Shown here piece after piece: positions 28,293-36,669 of a stretch of 64,000 nt of DNA (position 1 is the stretch's first letter; every line of letters begins with the position of its first letter). The position numbers and the translations under genes were made by a program. The notes beneath the pieces were generated by a model. The model did no database searches and was not told the DNA's origin. It saw only the letters and a program-made list of their open reading frames with translations. The stretch comes from Cyanobacteria bacterium FACHB-502 (GTDB lineage: Bacteria; Cyanobacteriota; Cyanobacteriia; Elainellales; Elainellaceae): NCBI GenBank assembly GCA_014695325.1, contig JACJNZ010000019.1:39197-103196 (forward strand), in the 5' to 3' direction.

Positions 28293-30410
28293 ATGCGATC
28301 GTCGCTTCGTCGTACTCTGCTAAAACCGCTCGCCAGCCTTTCTAAACGAGTTCCGCTGCGGGCAATTTTGATCATCCCGTTTCTGCTGCAAATTGTGGCG
28401 ATCGTGGGAGTGACGGGCTATTTGTCCTATCGCAATGGGCAGGATGCGGTGCGCGATCTGGTCAGCCAGCTCGAGCGAGAAGCCAGCGATCGAACCCGGC
28501 AAACCCTCGAAACCTATCTGCGAATTCCTCAGATTGTGACCGAGATGAACGCCGACAATGTGCGGCTGGGCTTGCTTGATTTCGAAAATATTTCTAGCCT
28601 GGAGCCGTATCTGTGGGAGCAGTTTCAGCAGTTCAGCAATCAGCCCTTTAATCCGACCAGTTCTTCGGATCAGCGATGTTTCAAACCAACGACGGCTCAA
28701 CCGAGCGGATTAACCTTTATTGCGCTTGCAACCGAAACGGGTAGCTACATCGATATCGGCTACAACATAGACAATCAGCTTGAACTTAGCATTCGCGATA
28801 TGCGCAGGGACGGCATTTTGCAGGTTTGGTCGCTCAACCAGTGGGGCAGGCGGATCAAACTGACACAAACAGTGCCCACCTACGATCCGCGTCGTCGTCC
28901 CTGGTATCAATCTGCGGTGCAGGCAGGTTCACTGGTATGGGTTGACCCGTACTACACTGTGACCGATAACGCTCCGGTCATTTCCGCCGATCGCCCCTTT
29001 TCCGATCGCCAGGGCAATTTGCTGGGCGTTGCCGATGCCACCCTCAGCTTGGCAGGAATCGGACAGTTTCTCTGCGACCTGAAGGTGGGCAGCACGGGGC
29101 AAATTTTCATCCTGGAGCCAGACGGCGACTTGATTGCCACCTCCACCGGAGAAAAGCCGTTTCGCCTGGAAGAACAGGAAAAAAAGCTGATCAACGTCCG
29201 GGACAGCCAGAATAGCCTCACCCGCGCCACTGCCAGTTTCCTACAGCGAAGCTATGGCAATTTGAGCAACATTTCGCGCTCCCAGGAGTTTGAGTTTCAT
29301 GAGAACGGCAAGCGGCGATTTGTGAAAGTACAGCCTTTTCCAGGCATCGATCGCCGAAGTGGGTTTCGCGGCTTAGATTGGCTCGTCGTCGTCGTGATTC
29401 CCGAAGAAGAATTCATGGCAAAGATTAATGCCAACACGCGGATCACCATTTTGCTTTGTCTGATCGCGCTGCTGGTGGCGATCGCTTTGGGAATTGCAAC
29501 GAGCCGCTGGATCGCCCGCCCGATTCTGGAAATGAGCCGCGCCGCCGAAGCCTTAGCAGAAGGAGACTGGGATCGGGAAGTGCAAATTCAGCGATCGGGC
29601 GAACTGGGCACCCTGGCAGGGGCATTTAACCACATGCGACATCAGCTCAAGCAGTCCCACCAGCAGCTTGCCGAATACTCGCAAGGACTGGAGCAAAAAA
29701 ACAAGCAGCTCGAAACCCTGGAAGCCGAACTGCGCCGCCAGCTCAATTTATTTCTGCACGCTGTTTCCCACGATCTTCGCAACCCCGTGTTGGGAACGGC
29801 AATGGTGCTCAACAACCTGAGCGAACAGTCCGGAGACGACCTAAAAGTACCGCGCAAAATCCTGACCCGAATGCAGGAAAGCAACCAGCGACAGCTGGAA
29901 CTGATTAACTCTCTCATTGATAGCCATGCCGCCGAGATCTGGGGCATCGCCCTTCACCCAGAACCAATTGCCCTCTGCGATTTAGTGCATTCCGCAACCT
30001 CAGACCTACAACCCATGTTTGAGAAAGAGCGCACCAGCCTGATCGATCGCATTCCCACCGATCTCCCTTTGATCAAAGCTGATCCGCTTCAGCTCGCCCG
30101 AGTGTATCAAAACCTGATGGCAAACGCCCTCAAGCACAACCCGCCCGGACTCACCATCACCCTCACCGCTGAACCCCGCGACGAATGGATCTTCTGCACC
30201 GTAAGCGACAACGGCATCGGCATCAAATCCGAACAGCGCGATCGCCTCTTTGACCCCTACTATCGCGGCAGCAAAAAACCCAAATCCGTCGGACTCGGAC
30301 TCGGACTCTATCTTTGCCACCAGATTATTGAAGCGCATGGCGGGGCGATCGGGGTCGAGAGTGAGCCGGGGCAGGGGACGTTGTTTTGGTTTACGTTGCC
30401 AGTGGCGTGA
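28293..30410 (+). CDS. Membrane sensor histidine kinase (dCache, HAMP, HisKA, HATPase)
   Basis: A 705-residue kinase. A first membrane helix (about residues 20-48) is followed by a large periplasmic dCache-type sensor containing DPRRRPWYQSAVQAGSLVWVDPYYT, the Cache hallmark. A second helix (about 385-405), HAMP (SRWIARPILEMSRAAEALAEGDWDREV) and a coiled coil follow. HisKA has the phospho-His in LHAVSHDLRNPVLG. The ATPase has the N box LARVYQNLMANALKHN, the G1 box VSDNGIGI and a G2 box VGLGLGLYLC. It is divergent from the Ser/Thr kinase, with 289 bp between them and no gene seen there. No response regulator is adjacent. The ligand is unknown. Confidence 0.93.
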   Translation: MRSSLRRTLLKPLASLSKRVPLRAILIIPFLLQIVAIVGVTGYLSYRNGQDAVRDLVSQLEREASDRTRQTLETYLRIPQIVTEMNADNVRLGLLDFENISSLEPYLWEQFQQFSNQPFNPTSSSDQRCFKPTTAQPSGLTFIALATETGSYIDIGYNIDNQLELSIRDMRRDGILQVWSLNQWGRRIKLTQTVPTYDPRRRPWYQSAVQAGSLVWVDPYYTVTDNAPVISADRPFSDRQGNLLGVADATLSLAGIGQFLCDLKVGSTGQIFILEPDGDLIATSTGEKPFRLEEQEKKLINVRDSQNSLTRATASFLQRSYGNLSNISRSQEFEFHENGKRRFVKVQPFPGIDRRSGFRGLDWLVVVVIPEEEFMAKINANTRITILLCLIALLVAIALGIATSRWIARPILEMSRAAEALAEGDWDREVQIQRSGELGTLAGAFNHMRHQLKQSHQQLAEYSQGLEQKNKQLETLEAELRRQLNLFLHAVSHDLRNPVLGTAMVLNNLSEQSGDDLKVPRKILTRMQESNQRQLELINSLIDSHAAEIWGIALHPEPIALCDLVHSATSDLQPMFEKERTSLIDRIPTDLPLIKADPLQLARVYQNLMANALKHNPPGLTITLTAEPRDEWIFCTVSDNGIGIKSEQRDRLFDPYYRGSKKPKSVGLGLGLYLCHQIIEAHGGAIGVESEPGQGTLFWFTLPVA

Positions 30411-30453
30411 GGGTAGATGCGTGAGGGTGGATTGGATGAGTGGATGAGTCCCT

Positions 30454-31062
30454 CTACCCCTCCAATTCTCGCTTCGATCGCCCCATCACCATCTGCGGCT
30501 CCACCACCTCCACCGAATCGATCGCTTCCAGTCGGGGCAAAAGGCGCAGGGCATCGGCAATTTCACCGGATTGGGGGCGTAGCCAGGCGGCATTGGGGGC
30601 ATAAACAAGGATTTGGCTGACTTGATAGCCCGCTTGCTGGATGAGGGTTTGGTGAGTTTCGATCGGAACGCCATCGACGAGGCGCAAAAAGACCTGTCCG
30701 GTGGGCACAGCGATCGATCCGCCCGGTTCTAAGGCATAAACGGCACTGATGGCTGCTGGTTGCGTAGCGATCGATCGATGGGTGTCGGGGCTGCCGCGAA
30801 AGATGGCGATGCGTTCTTCCAGCGTGAGGACGGCTTCGGAGGCGATGCGAGAAACGGGCAGCAAAGACTGGAACGACTGCTGAAAATGCACGGCGAAATA
30901 GTTAGACTGCCGCACATAGGCGAGGCTCTGCCGTTCTCCCTGCGGGGTAGTCGATTCCTGAATTTCAACTCGCGCTGGAAACTGCTCAAATGGGTTGCTC
31001 TGAACGCTCACGCTGCACCCGCTTTTATCAATATGATCAACGATGAAGGATGGATGGATCAA
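30454..31062 (-). CDS. Stand-alone homologue of the PrcA N-terminal domain
   Basis: A 202-residue protein with no catalytic motif. Residues ~50-195 resemble residues ~20-185 of the divergently encoded protease. SLAYVRQSNYFAV parallels FVISQEHLAVRT. VFLRLVDGVPIETHQTLIQQ and AGYQVSQILVYAPNAAWL parallel LFIKFFKDQSPEACEALLVR and YGLSIKRPLIYAHNAYFV. The last block EIADALRLLPRLEAIDSVEVVEPQMV parallels IFDLAERLLQESIVELCHPELI. It thus looks like the protease's pro/N-terminal region encoded separately. By analogy with subtilase propeptides it might inhibit, chaperone or sequester the protease, which is inference. No signal peptide is apparent. The frame starts at TTG 31062; GTG at 31011 is an alternative. 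Confidence 0.7.
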   Translation of the reverse strand: MIHPSFIVDHIDKSGCSVSVQSNPFEQFPARVEIQESTTPQGERQSLAYVRQSNYFAVHFQQSFQSLLPVSRIASEAVLTLEERIAIFRGSPDTHRSIATQPAAISAVYALEPGGSIAVPTGQVFLRLVDGVPIETHQTLIQQAGYQVSQILVYAPNAAWLRPQSGEIADALRLLPRLEAIDSVEVVEPQMVMGRSKRELEG

Positions 31063-31331
31063 GAACCGGCTATTTCATTTCACCCTACCGCAACCTTAGC
31101 CAGAATCATCTTTCGGTAAGGTTATCTTTAGGGCTGGGTTTGGCAGAGCAGGGAATTGAGGGGGTTACCCCCTGCACTCTGTCCCGATCAGTTGAGCGCT
31201 AGATTGATCGCGCGAGGCAATCGCATGGCGATGTTAAATTTCGGCAAGGCTGACCCAATCCATTGTCAGTCAGGGCTATAACTCGAAGGAAGTAATACGC
31301 ATTTGGTCATCCACAAGAAGGGAAGATTGCA
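31063..31331. promoter_or_regulatory. prcA: Divergent promoter region of prcA and its N-domain homologue
   Basis: This 269-bp gap separates the two divergent starts. It contains the palindrome GGGGGTTACCCCC (about 31155-31169), an operator- or hairpin-like sequence in the middle of the gap. A Shine-Dalgarno-like AGAAGGGAAG sits 6-7 bases before the prcA ATG. No start site can be assigned. Shared control of the two genes is plausible but unproven. Confidence 0.45.
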
Positions 31332-33323
31332 ATGGTTTGGGTTCAGTATGGGGGCAAAAACGGGCAGCGCTACGAGTTCGTTATCAGCCAGGAGCATTTA
31401 GCCGTTCGCACAATCAACCGGGCAGCCATGCTGAGTCGGCGATCGTTTGAGGTTGCCCCGCTCTCGCAGCAGGCATACCAGATGTTGAGCCAAAACTTTG
31501 AGCTGACGATGCGCTTTCGCCAGGCCGGGGTCGAAGTGCTGAAAACCAAGGCTCCGCAGTCGGATACGTCTTTGTGCGATGCTGCCCGCGAAATGCTGAG
31601 CACTGAACCCGAACTGGAATTTGCCGGACGCGTGCTGATCAATCCTGCGTCAATGCAGCCCGTACTCTACAGCGAGAATTTATTTATTAAGTTTTTTAAA
31701 GACCAGTCGCCGGAGGCGTGCGAAGCGTTGCTGGTTCGCTATGGGTTAAGCATAAAACGACCGCTGATCTACGCCCACAATGCCTATTTTGTGGCAGCGG
31801 CTCAGGGAACAGGCTTGGCAATTTTTGATCTGGCAGAACGGCTGCTGCAAGAATCGATCGTCGAACTTTGTCACCCAGAACTGATCAGCGACACGCGGAC
31901 AAGGCAGGTCTTTCCATACCAGTGGCATTTGGCAACGACAACGATCGACGGACGCGAAATTAATGCCAGTGCGAATGTCGAATCTGCCTGGGAACTGAGC
32001 CGGGGCGCAGGCACGATCATTGCAGTGATTGACGATGGGGTCGATATCGACCATGAAGAATTTCGATCGTCTGGTAAAATCATCGCACCCAGAGATGTCA
32101 CTCGCCAGACCGACGATCCGCGTCCCGGACAGGGCGAAGACCACGGAACTGCCTGTGCGGGCGTTGCCTGTGCAAACGGCAATTTTGGCGCGTCGGGTGT
32201 GGCTCCACAAGCAAAGCTGATTCCGATTCGGCTGGCATCGGGACTTCGATCGCAGGCAGAAGCCGATGCCTTTGTTTGGGCAGCGCAAAATGGCGCAGAT
32301 GTGATTTCCTGTAGCTGGGGTCCGCCCGATGGCGCATGGTGGGACCCAAACGATCCGCTGCATCAGCAGGTGGTTCCCCTCTCAGATTCGACCCGACTGG
32401 CGATCGACTATGCCGTAACGCAAGGACGCAATGGCAAAGGCTGTGTGGTGCTGTTTGCTGCCGGAAACGGAAACGAAAGCGTTGATAACGACGGCTACGC
32501 CAGCTATTCAAAAGTGATCGCCGTGGCTGCCTCTAACGATGTTGGCGTGCGAAGCCTGTATAGCGACTATGGCAAAGCGGTCTGGTGTGCCTTTCCCAGC
32601 AATGACGGTCAACCTTCGCTCACGCCCGGCATCTGGACGACCGATCGCTCTGGAGCAGTAGGCTACAATCCGGGTGACGCTGTGCGCGGCGATCGCGTGG
32701 GCAACTATACGAATGCCTTTGGCGGCACGTCGAGTTCGACTCCGGGTGTGGCTGGGGTGGTGGCGCTGATTTTGGCAAGAAATCCTGATTTGAGGTGGGA
32801 TCAGGTACGCGACATTTTGCGGCAATCCTGCGACCCGATCGATCCGGAAGGCGGACAGTACGATGCCACCGGGCGCAGCCCGTTTTATGGCTATGGTCGG
32901 GTGAATGCCCGAAAAGCGGTTGAACTCGCCCTGCCGAGCAGCGACACCCTAAAGCAACTTTATCGGGTTGTGCAGGATGTCCCCATTCGCGACTTTGAAA
33001 CTGCCCGATTACTGCTCGCCGTGGGCAGCATTGAGCCAATGCAATCGATCCAAGTGACGATCGACCTTGAGCATTCTTACATTGGCGATCTGGTCGTGAT
33101 ACTGTATCCACCGGAATCGCTCAGTCAGCAGCCCATCATTCTGCACGATCGCGCTGAGGACGATACCGATAATCTGCAAAGAACCTTCGACCCAGCAAAT
33201 GTTCCTGCGCTGGAACCGCTGCTCAACCTGGCTCCGCAGGGAACCTGGACGCTCGAAGTCACTGACAAAGCCGCACGAGATACGGGAATGCTCCGCAGTT
33301 TTGCGATCGAGATTAGCGTTTAG
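31332..33323 (+). CDS. prcA: Calcium-dependent subtilisin-family serine protease with P domain
   Basis: A 663-residue S8 protease matching the length and layout I know for cyanobacterial PrcA. Residues ~1-190 form an N-terminal domain. The catalytic domain (about 195-525) has Asp234 (AVIDDGVDIDH), His271 (EDHGTACAGVAC), oxyanion Asn379 (AAGNGNE) and Ser467 (FGGTSSSTPGVAG). A P/Homo-B proprotein-convertase domain (about 540-663, with VTIDLEHSYIGDLVVILYPP and GTWTLEVTDKAARDTGML) ends the chain. PrcA from Anabaena is a calcium-dependent protease preferring basic residues at the cleavage site. No standard signal peptide is visible. A divergent gene encodes a homologue of its N-domain and an RTX-repeat gene follows. 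Confidence 0.93.
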   Translation: MVWVQYGGKNGQRYEFVISQEHLAVRTINRAAMLSRRSFEVAPLSQQAYQMLSQNFELTMRFRQAGVEVLKTKAPQSDTSLCDAAREMLSTEPELEFAGRVLINPASMQPVLYSENLFIKFFKDQSPEACEALLVRYGLSIKRPLIYAHNAYFVAAAQGTGLAIFDLAERLLQESIVELCHPELISDTRTRQVFPYQWHLATTTIDGREINASANVESAWELSRGAGTIIAVIDDGVDIDHEEFRSSGKIIAPRDVTRQTDDPRPGQGEDHGTACAGVACANGNFGASGVAPQAKLIPIRLASGLRSQAEADAFVWAAQNGADVISCSWGPPDGAWWDPNDPLHQQVVPLSDSTRLAIDYAVTQGRNGKGCVVLFAAGNGNESVDNDGYASYSKVIAVAASNDVGVRSLYSDYGKAVWCAFPSNDGQPSLTPGIWTTDRSGAVGYNPGDAVRGDRVGNYTNAFGGTSSSTPGVAGVVALILARNPDLRWDQVRDILRQSCDPIDPEGGQYDATGRSPFYGYGRVNARKAVELALPSSDTLKQLYRVVQDVPIRDFETARLLLAVGSIEPMQSIQVTIDLEHSYIGDLVVILYPPESLSQQPIILHDRAEDDTDNLQRTFDPANVPALEPLLNLAPQGTWTLEVTDKAARDTGMLRSFAIEISV

Positions 33324-33498
33324 GAAACTCTGCAAATAAACCAGCGGCAAACCGACCAGCAGCAAACAATCCTTCGCTAGAGGATGGGCAGTTGCTTCTG
33401 AAGATGGAGCGCAGGAAAGAGGGGCGATCGCTACCATAACGGTAGTTTTGAATGAGCGAGTTGGCTTAACCCAGGACGAGGCTTTGCATTCGCAATTT

Positions 33499-33546
33499 GC
33501 TCAGTCATTGGCTCAGTCATTGGCTCAGTAGTCAATTTGCTCAGTC
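33499..33546. repeat. 12-bp tandem repeat upstream of the RTX gene
   Basis: GCTCAGTCATTG is repeated exactly at 33499-33510 and 33511-33522, then GCTCAGT starts a third partial unit at 33523. AATTTGCTCAGTC occurs at 33494-33506 and again at 33534-33546. The array ends about 27 bp before the preferred start of the RTX-repeat gene. Confidence 0.85.
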
Positions 33547-33572
33547 GTCCAGGTGGGCAACCTGTTAACGCG

Positions 33573-34643
33573 ATGGTTACATCATTTTCTTCGGGTTCTT
33601 CAACGGGGTTTAGCAGCTTCTCTAACAACACGACGGGCAGACTGACCTCTGGCTCAACTCAGTTTGATTCCAGCAGTATCAGCACGTTTAACGACCCACT
33701 TTCTAACAGTTCCAACTTCAATAACACAACGGGTGAAACGGTGGTTAACTCAAACCGGGTTAACACGACGGGAACGAGCGGCAACAGTGCTTCTGGTGAT
33801 ACCCTAACGAATAATTTGACCAATAACCTGACAAATAACAGGTCGGGTTTTACCGCGCAGCCGCAGACGAACTTCTTCTCGACGGGCAGCTTAGCGAACG
33901 CTGGGCTAGGCAATTCGATCGGACGTTCAGGGAATGCGGGTTTCGGGAATTCAACGGGCAATAGCGCAGGCAATACCTTTAGAAATTCAAGCTTTGGCAG
34001 CTCTAACTTAGGCGGCACTTCCAATCGAGGCGGCGGCAGTTTTGGTGGCAGTTTCGGGAGCGGCAGTTTTGGCGGCAATTTCGGCAGCGGAACCGGGATT
34101 GACCTCTCTGGCTTGATCGATCTAAGCAACTTTCGCGGCAATATTAATCAGCTTTTTGCCCCTGGCGCTTTGGGTGGAAACGGCGGCAGTACAGGCAGAA
34201 CCAACCGTCGCCAGATCCCGATCGCAGGTAGTGCAGCAAACGACGTGCTTATCGGCGCAAATCGCAGTGAAATTTTGGTAGGCGATCGCGGGAATGACGT
34301 GATGCAGGGCAGGGGCGGGGCAGATACCCTGCTGGGCGGCAGGGGCGATGATCAGCTCTCTGGTGGACTTGGAAGCGATCGGCTCTCAGGCGATGGCGGT
34401 AATAATGTCCTGGTCGGTGGCGCCAACCGCGATATCTTCAGTCTTCAGCGCGGCAATGGGGTTACGGTAATTCAGGATTTCCAGCCCGGACAGGATCAAA
34501 TTCAACTGCCGAGCAATCTGGAATTCCGCAGCTTGGGCATTCAGCAGCAGGGAGCCGATGCCGTTCTCCGCACTGGTGCAGACGTGCTGGCAGTCGTGGC
34601 AAATACACAAGTCGATCGATTAAGTGCAAGCCGTTTTGTATAA
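33573..34643 (+). CDS. RTX-type calcium-binding repeat protein with Ser/Asn/Gly-rich N-terminus
   Basis: About 356 residues from ATG 33573 (MVTSFSSGSS); a TTG start at 33537 would add twelve. The N-terminal ~215 residues are low-complexity Ser/Asn/Thr/Gly/Phe (NNTTG, GSFGGSFGSGSFGGNFGSG). Then come about five nonapeptide-type units: NDVLIGANRS, NDVMQGRGGADTLLGGRGDDQLSGGLGSDRLSGDGGNNVLVGG. The end, RDIFSLQRGNGVTVIQDFQPGQDQIQLP, is the usual C-terminal flank of RTX beta-rolls. Such rolls fold on binding Ca2+ and are often secreted by type I systems without an N-terminal signal, and none is seen here. No secretion genes are adjacent. It could be a surface or matrix protein; position after prcA may be coincidental. 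Confidence 0.82.
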   Translation: MVTSFSSGSSTGFSSFSNNTTGRLTSGSTQFDSSSISTFNDPLSNSSNFNNTTGETVVNSNRVNTTGTSGNSASGDTLTNNLTNNLTNNRSGFTAQPQTNFFSTGSLANAGLGNSIGRSGNAGFGNSTGNSAGNTFRNSSFGSSNLGGTSNRGGGSFGGSFGSGSFGGNFGSGTGIDLSGLIDLSNFRGNINQLFAPGALGGNGGSTGRTNRRQIPIAGSAANDVLIGANRSEILVGDRGNDVMQGRGGADTLLGGRGDDQLSGGLGSDRLSGDGGNNVLVGGANRDIFSLQRGNGVTVIQDFQPGQDQIQLPSNLEFRSLGIQQQGADAVLRTGADVLAVVANTQVDRLSASRFV

Positions 34644-34653
34644 GACGTCTGTA

Positions 34654-34719
34654 TGAGATTGGATTATGAGCTTGGATTAAAAGTCTGAGGCTGAGTTAAA
34701 ACGTGAGATTGGATTAAAA
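34654..34719. repeat. Degenerate TGAGATTGGATTAAAA repeat, four units
   Basis: Units begin at 34654 (TGAGATTGGATTA), 34667 (TGAGCTTGGATTAAAA), 34686 (TGAGGCTGAGTTAAAA) and 34704 (TGAGATTGGATTAAAA). They fill the gap between the RTX gene stop and the convergent xseB stop. Confidence 0.85.
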
Positions 34720-34995
34720 AGGCTCTGCCTCATCCAGCAGTGTCTCGATCAGCAAATCTACCTGCTGCTGCTGCCGATTAAGAAACGTTTCGCACTGGCG
34801 CAGTTGCTCGACTGCCGTCGCAAACTGATCGAAAACTTCGGCAAGCTCCAGCTCACCCTGCTCGATGCGATCGATAATGCCTTCGATCTGAGAAACGGTT
34901 TGCTCATAGCTCCAGTCGGGTGGAAAGAGCGAGTCGCCACCGGGACGGGTACGCTGAGCAGGCATCGAAGCGGGCAAAAAGTCTGGTTCGTTCAT
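34714..34995 (-). CDS. xseB: Exodeoxyribonuclease VII small subunit
   Basis: A 93-residue protein with the XseB core [56 protein letters not shown], an antiparallel helical hairpin. XseB binds several-to-one to XseA and activates exonuclease VII, which degrades single-stranded DNA in repair. The N-terminal ~25 residues ([18 protein letters not shown]) form a non-conserved extension. It overlaps the upstream xseA stop by four bases (ATGA), so the two are coupled. Confidence 0.93.
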   Translation of the reverse strand: MNEPDFLPASMPAQRTRPGGDSLFPPDWSYEQTVSQIEGIIDRIEQGELELAEVFDQFATAVEQLRQCETFLNRQQQQVDLLIETLLDEAEPF

Positions 34996-36299
34996 TGCTG
35001 GGATTTAGGGCTGAGATGGGGGTTTAAGTCTGGAGCCGTTGAATTTGGATGGGTTAAATCTGTGGGGGCAGGCATTACTTCGGTCACGATCGCTTTTACC
35101 TGTCCCTGGGCAAGCTGAAGGGTGAGCGGCTGTCCGGGCTGAAGCTGCTGAGCCGATCGCACATCTTCTCCGTTCTCCTGCCGAATCATGGCATAGCCGC
35201 GCTTCAAAACGGCACTGGGGTCGAGGGCACTCAGTTTTTGATGCAGAAGTTCGCAGTGTTGCTGGGCAGCCTGAAGCTGCTGATTCATGCTCTGCGTGAG
35301 CCGCTGTTGCCGCCAGCCATTGAACTGCACCTGTTCGCGAATCAGGCGATCGAGATGAAGCCGCCGCAGCCGCCCCTTGAGTCGATCGAGCTGCTCCACT
35401 GCCCCATCCACAGAAGTACCCACCGCCTGACTAAGCGCAAGAACGCGCTGCTGATGTTCGGCAAACAGATCGGCTAATAAGGGAACTGCCTGCTCCGCGG
35501 CAGCGGTGGGTGTATGGGCATAAATATCGGCAACCAGATCCGCCAGCGACTCATCCCGCTGATGCCCAATTCCAGCCACAACCGGAATGCGACACATTGC
35601 CACTGCCCGCACAACCCGCTCATCGTTAAAGCAAGCCATGTCCTCGGTTGCGCCGCCGCCCCGCGATAGGATCAGCACTTCTGCCCGTCCGTCTGCCTCA
35701 ACGCGCTCAATTGCCCGCACGATCGCCTCAGGAGCCTGATCGCCCTGCACCAGTGCCGGAGAAAACAAAACGTGCATTCCCGGATAACGGCGCTTTAGCG
35801 TGCGCTGAATGTCCCCCCAGGCAGCAGCTTGCGGGGAAGTGACGACAGCGATCGTCTGCGGATAAAGCGGTAAAGGACGTTTGCGATCGGGGTCGAACAG
35901 CCCCTCAGACTCCAGCCGATTGCGAAGCTGACGATAGCGCAGTGCCCGCAAACCCTCGCCCGCCGGAAGTGCTTGCCAGATAATGAGTTGATAAGTCCCG
36001 CGCTGAGGATGCACATGAACTCGCCCCAGCAAAATAAGCTGATCGCCCGGAACGGGCACGGTTGCCAGTCGATTGAGCTGACTGCTCCACACCACACAGT
36101 TGATCGCTGCCTGCGCGTCCGGGTCTTGCAGTGTGAAAAACAAGCCACTTCGATAGCGGGAAGCACTCGATACCTCGCCCGTAACCCACACTTGCCGAAG
36201 CTGATGATCTTGCTCCAACAATGCCTGAATATAGTCCGTCAACCCTGTCACCGACAGAGCTGTATCTGGAATCAGCAGGTTGGGCAGATTAGAGGTCAT
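34992..36299 (-). CDS. xseA: Exodeoxyribonuclease VII large subunit
   Basis: A 435-residue catalytic subunit. The N-terminal OB fold ([46 protein letters not shown]) is followed by the catalytic domain. This has [76 protein letters not shown] and HTPTAAAE, the family's conserved active-site blocks. A coiled coil (about 290-365) for XseB binding and a C-terminal [11 protein letters not shown] element complete it. It forms the xseA-xseB operon and is divergent from recA, which makes this a small DNA-repair neighbourhood. Confidence 0.96.
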   Translation of the reverse strand: MTSNLPNLLIPDTALSVTGLTDYIQALLEQDHQLRQVWVTGEVSSASRYRSGLFFTLQDPDAQAAINCVVWSSQLNRLATVPVPGDQLILLGRVHVHPQRGTYQLIIWQALPAGEGLRALRYRQLRNRLESEGLFDPDRKRPLPLYPQTIAVVTSPQAAAWGDIQRTLKRRYPGMHVLFSPALVQGDQAPEAIVRAIERVEADGRAEVLILSRGGGATEDMACFNDERVVRAVAMCRIPVVAGIGHQRDESLADLVADIYAHTPTAAAEQAVPLLADLFAEHQQRVLALSQAVGTSVDGAVEQLDRLKGRLRRLHLDRLIREQVQFNGWRQQRLTQSMNQQLQAAQQHCELLHQKLSALDPSAVLKRGYAMIRQENGEDVRSAQQLQPGQPLTLQLAQGQVKAIVTEVMPAPTDLTHPNSTAPDLNPHLSPKSQQ

Positions 36300-36669
36300 G
36301 GGCGATCGAACTCAGGGCAATCAGTCAGGTTAATCAACAATCATCAGAAGGGAAGCAGGAAAGGCAAAAGGGCAGTATCGCATCAGGAAAAGAACTAAAT
36401 CTAACCTTAGCGGAGGAATCAAGCGTTGGACCTCTGGTTAAATCTTATTTTATTTAGTACGTTTGTATGGTCGAAGAAAAAAGGACTAAAATATAAGTAG
36501 GAGTAGCAGGACTTCTTTCTAAGGTAACGAAAGTCGGTTGAATCAGACAGTTCTCTGGGATGCAGAACCTCTGAAGCCCAGTCAGGAATTCCATTCGTTG
36601 ATTGCATTTCATTGATTGCATTCCTGAATTACACCACTGAATTACATACACTCTTGTTTTGAGGTGCGA
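36300..36669. other. xseA-recA divergent region
   Basis: A 370-bp non-coding region. It contains a candidate LexA box at 36456-36469 (listed separately). Two stutters lie next to recA: TTGATTGCATT at 36598-36608 and 36612-36622, and CTGAATTACA at 36624-36633 and 36637-36646. AAATATAAG at 36489-36497 is a possible -10-like element downstream of the LexA-like site. The recA leader would then be about 170 bases long. Confidence 0.55.
36456..36469 (+). promoter_or_regulatory. Candidate cyanobacterial LexA/SOS-box upstream of recA
   Basis: AGTACGTTTGTATG matches the published cyanobacterial LexA-box consensus RGTACNNNDGTWCB at every defined position except the C near the end, which is T here. It lies 200 bp upstream of the recA ATG in the xseA-recA divergent gap. 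The match is by eye. In some cyanobacteria LexA does not control recA, so binding is not assured. Confidence 0.4.

Noticed and set aside
31155..31169. GGGGGTTACCCCC palindrome as a terminator
   Set aside because: It lies between divergent starts and lacks a T-run, so an operator or chance palindrome is more likely.
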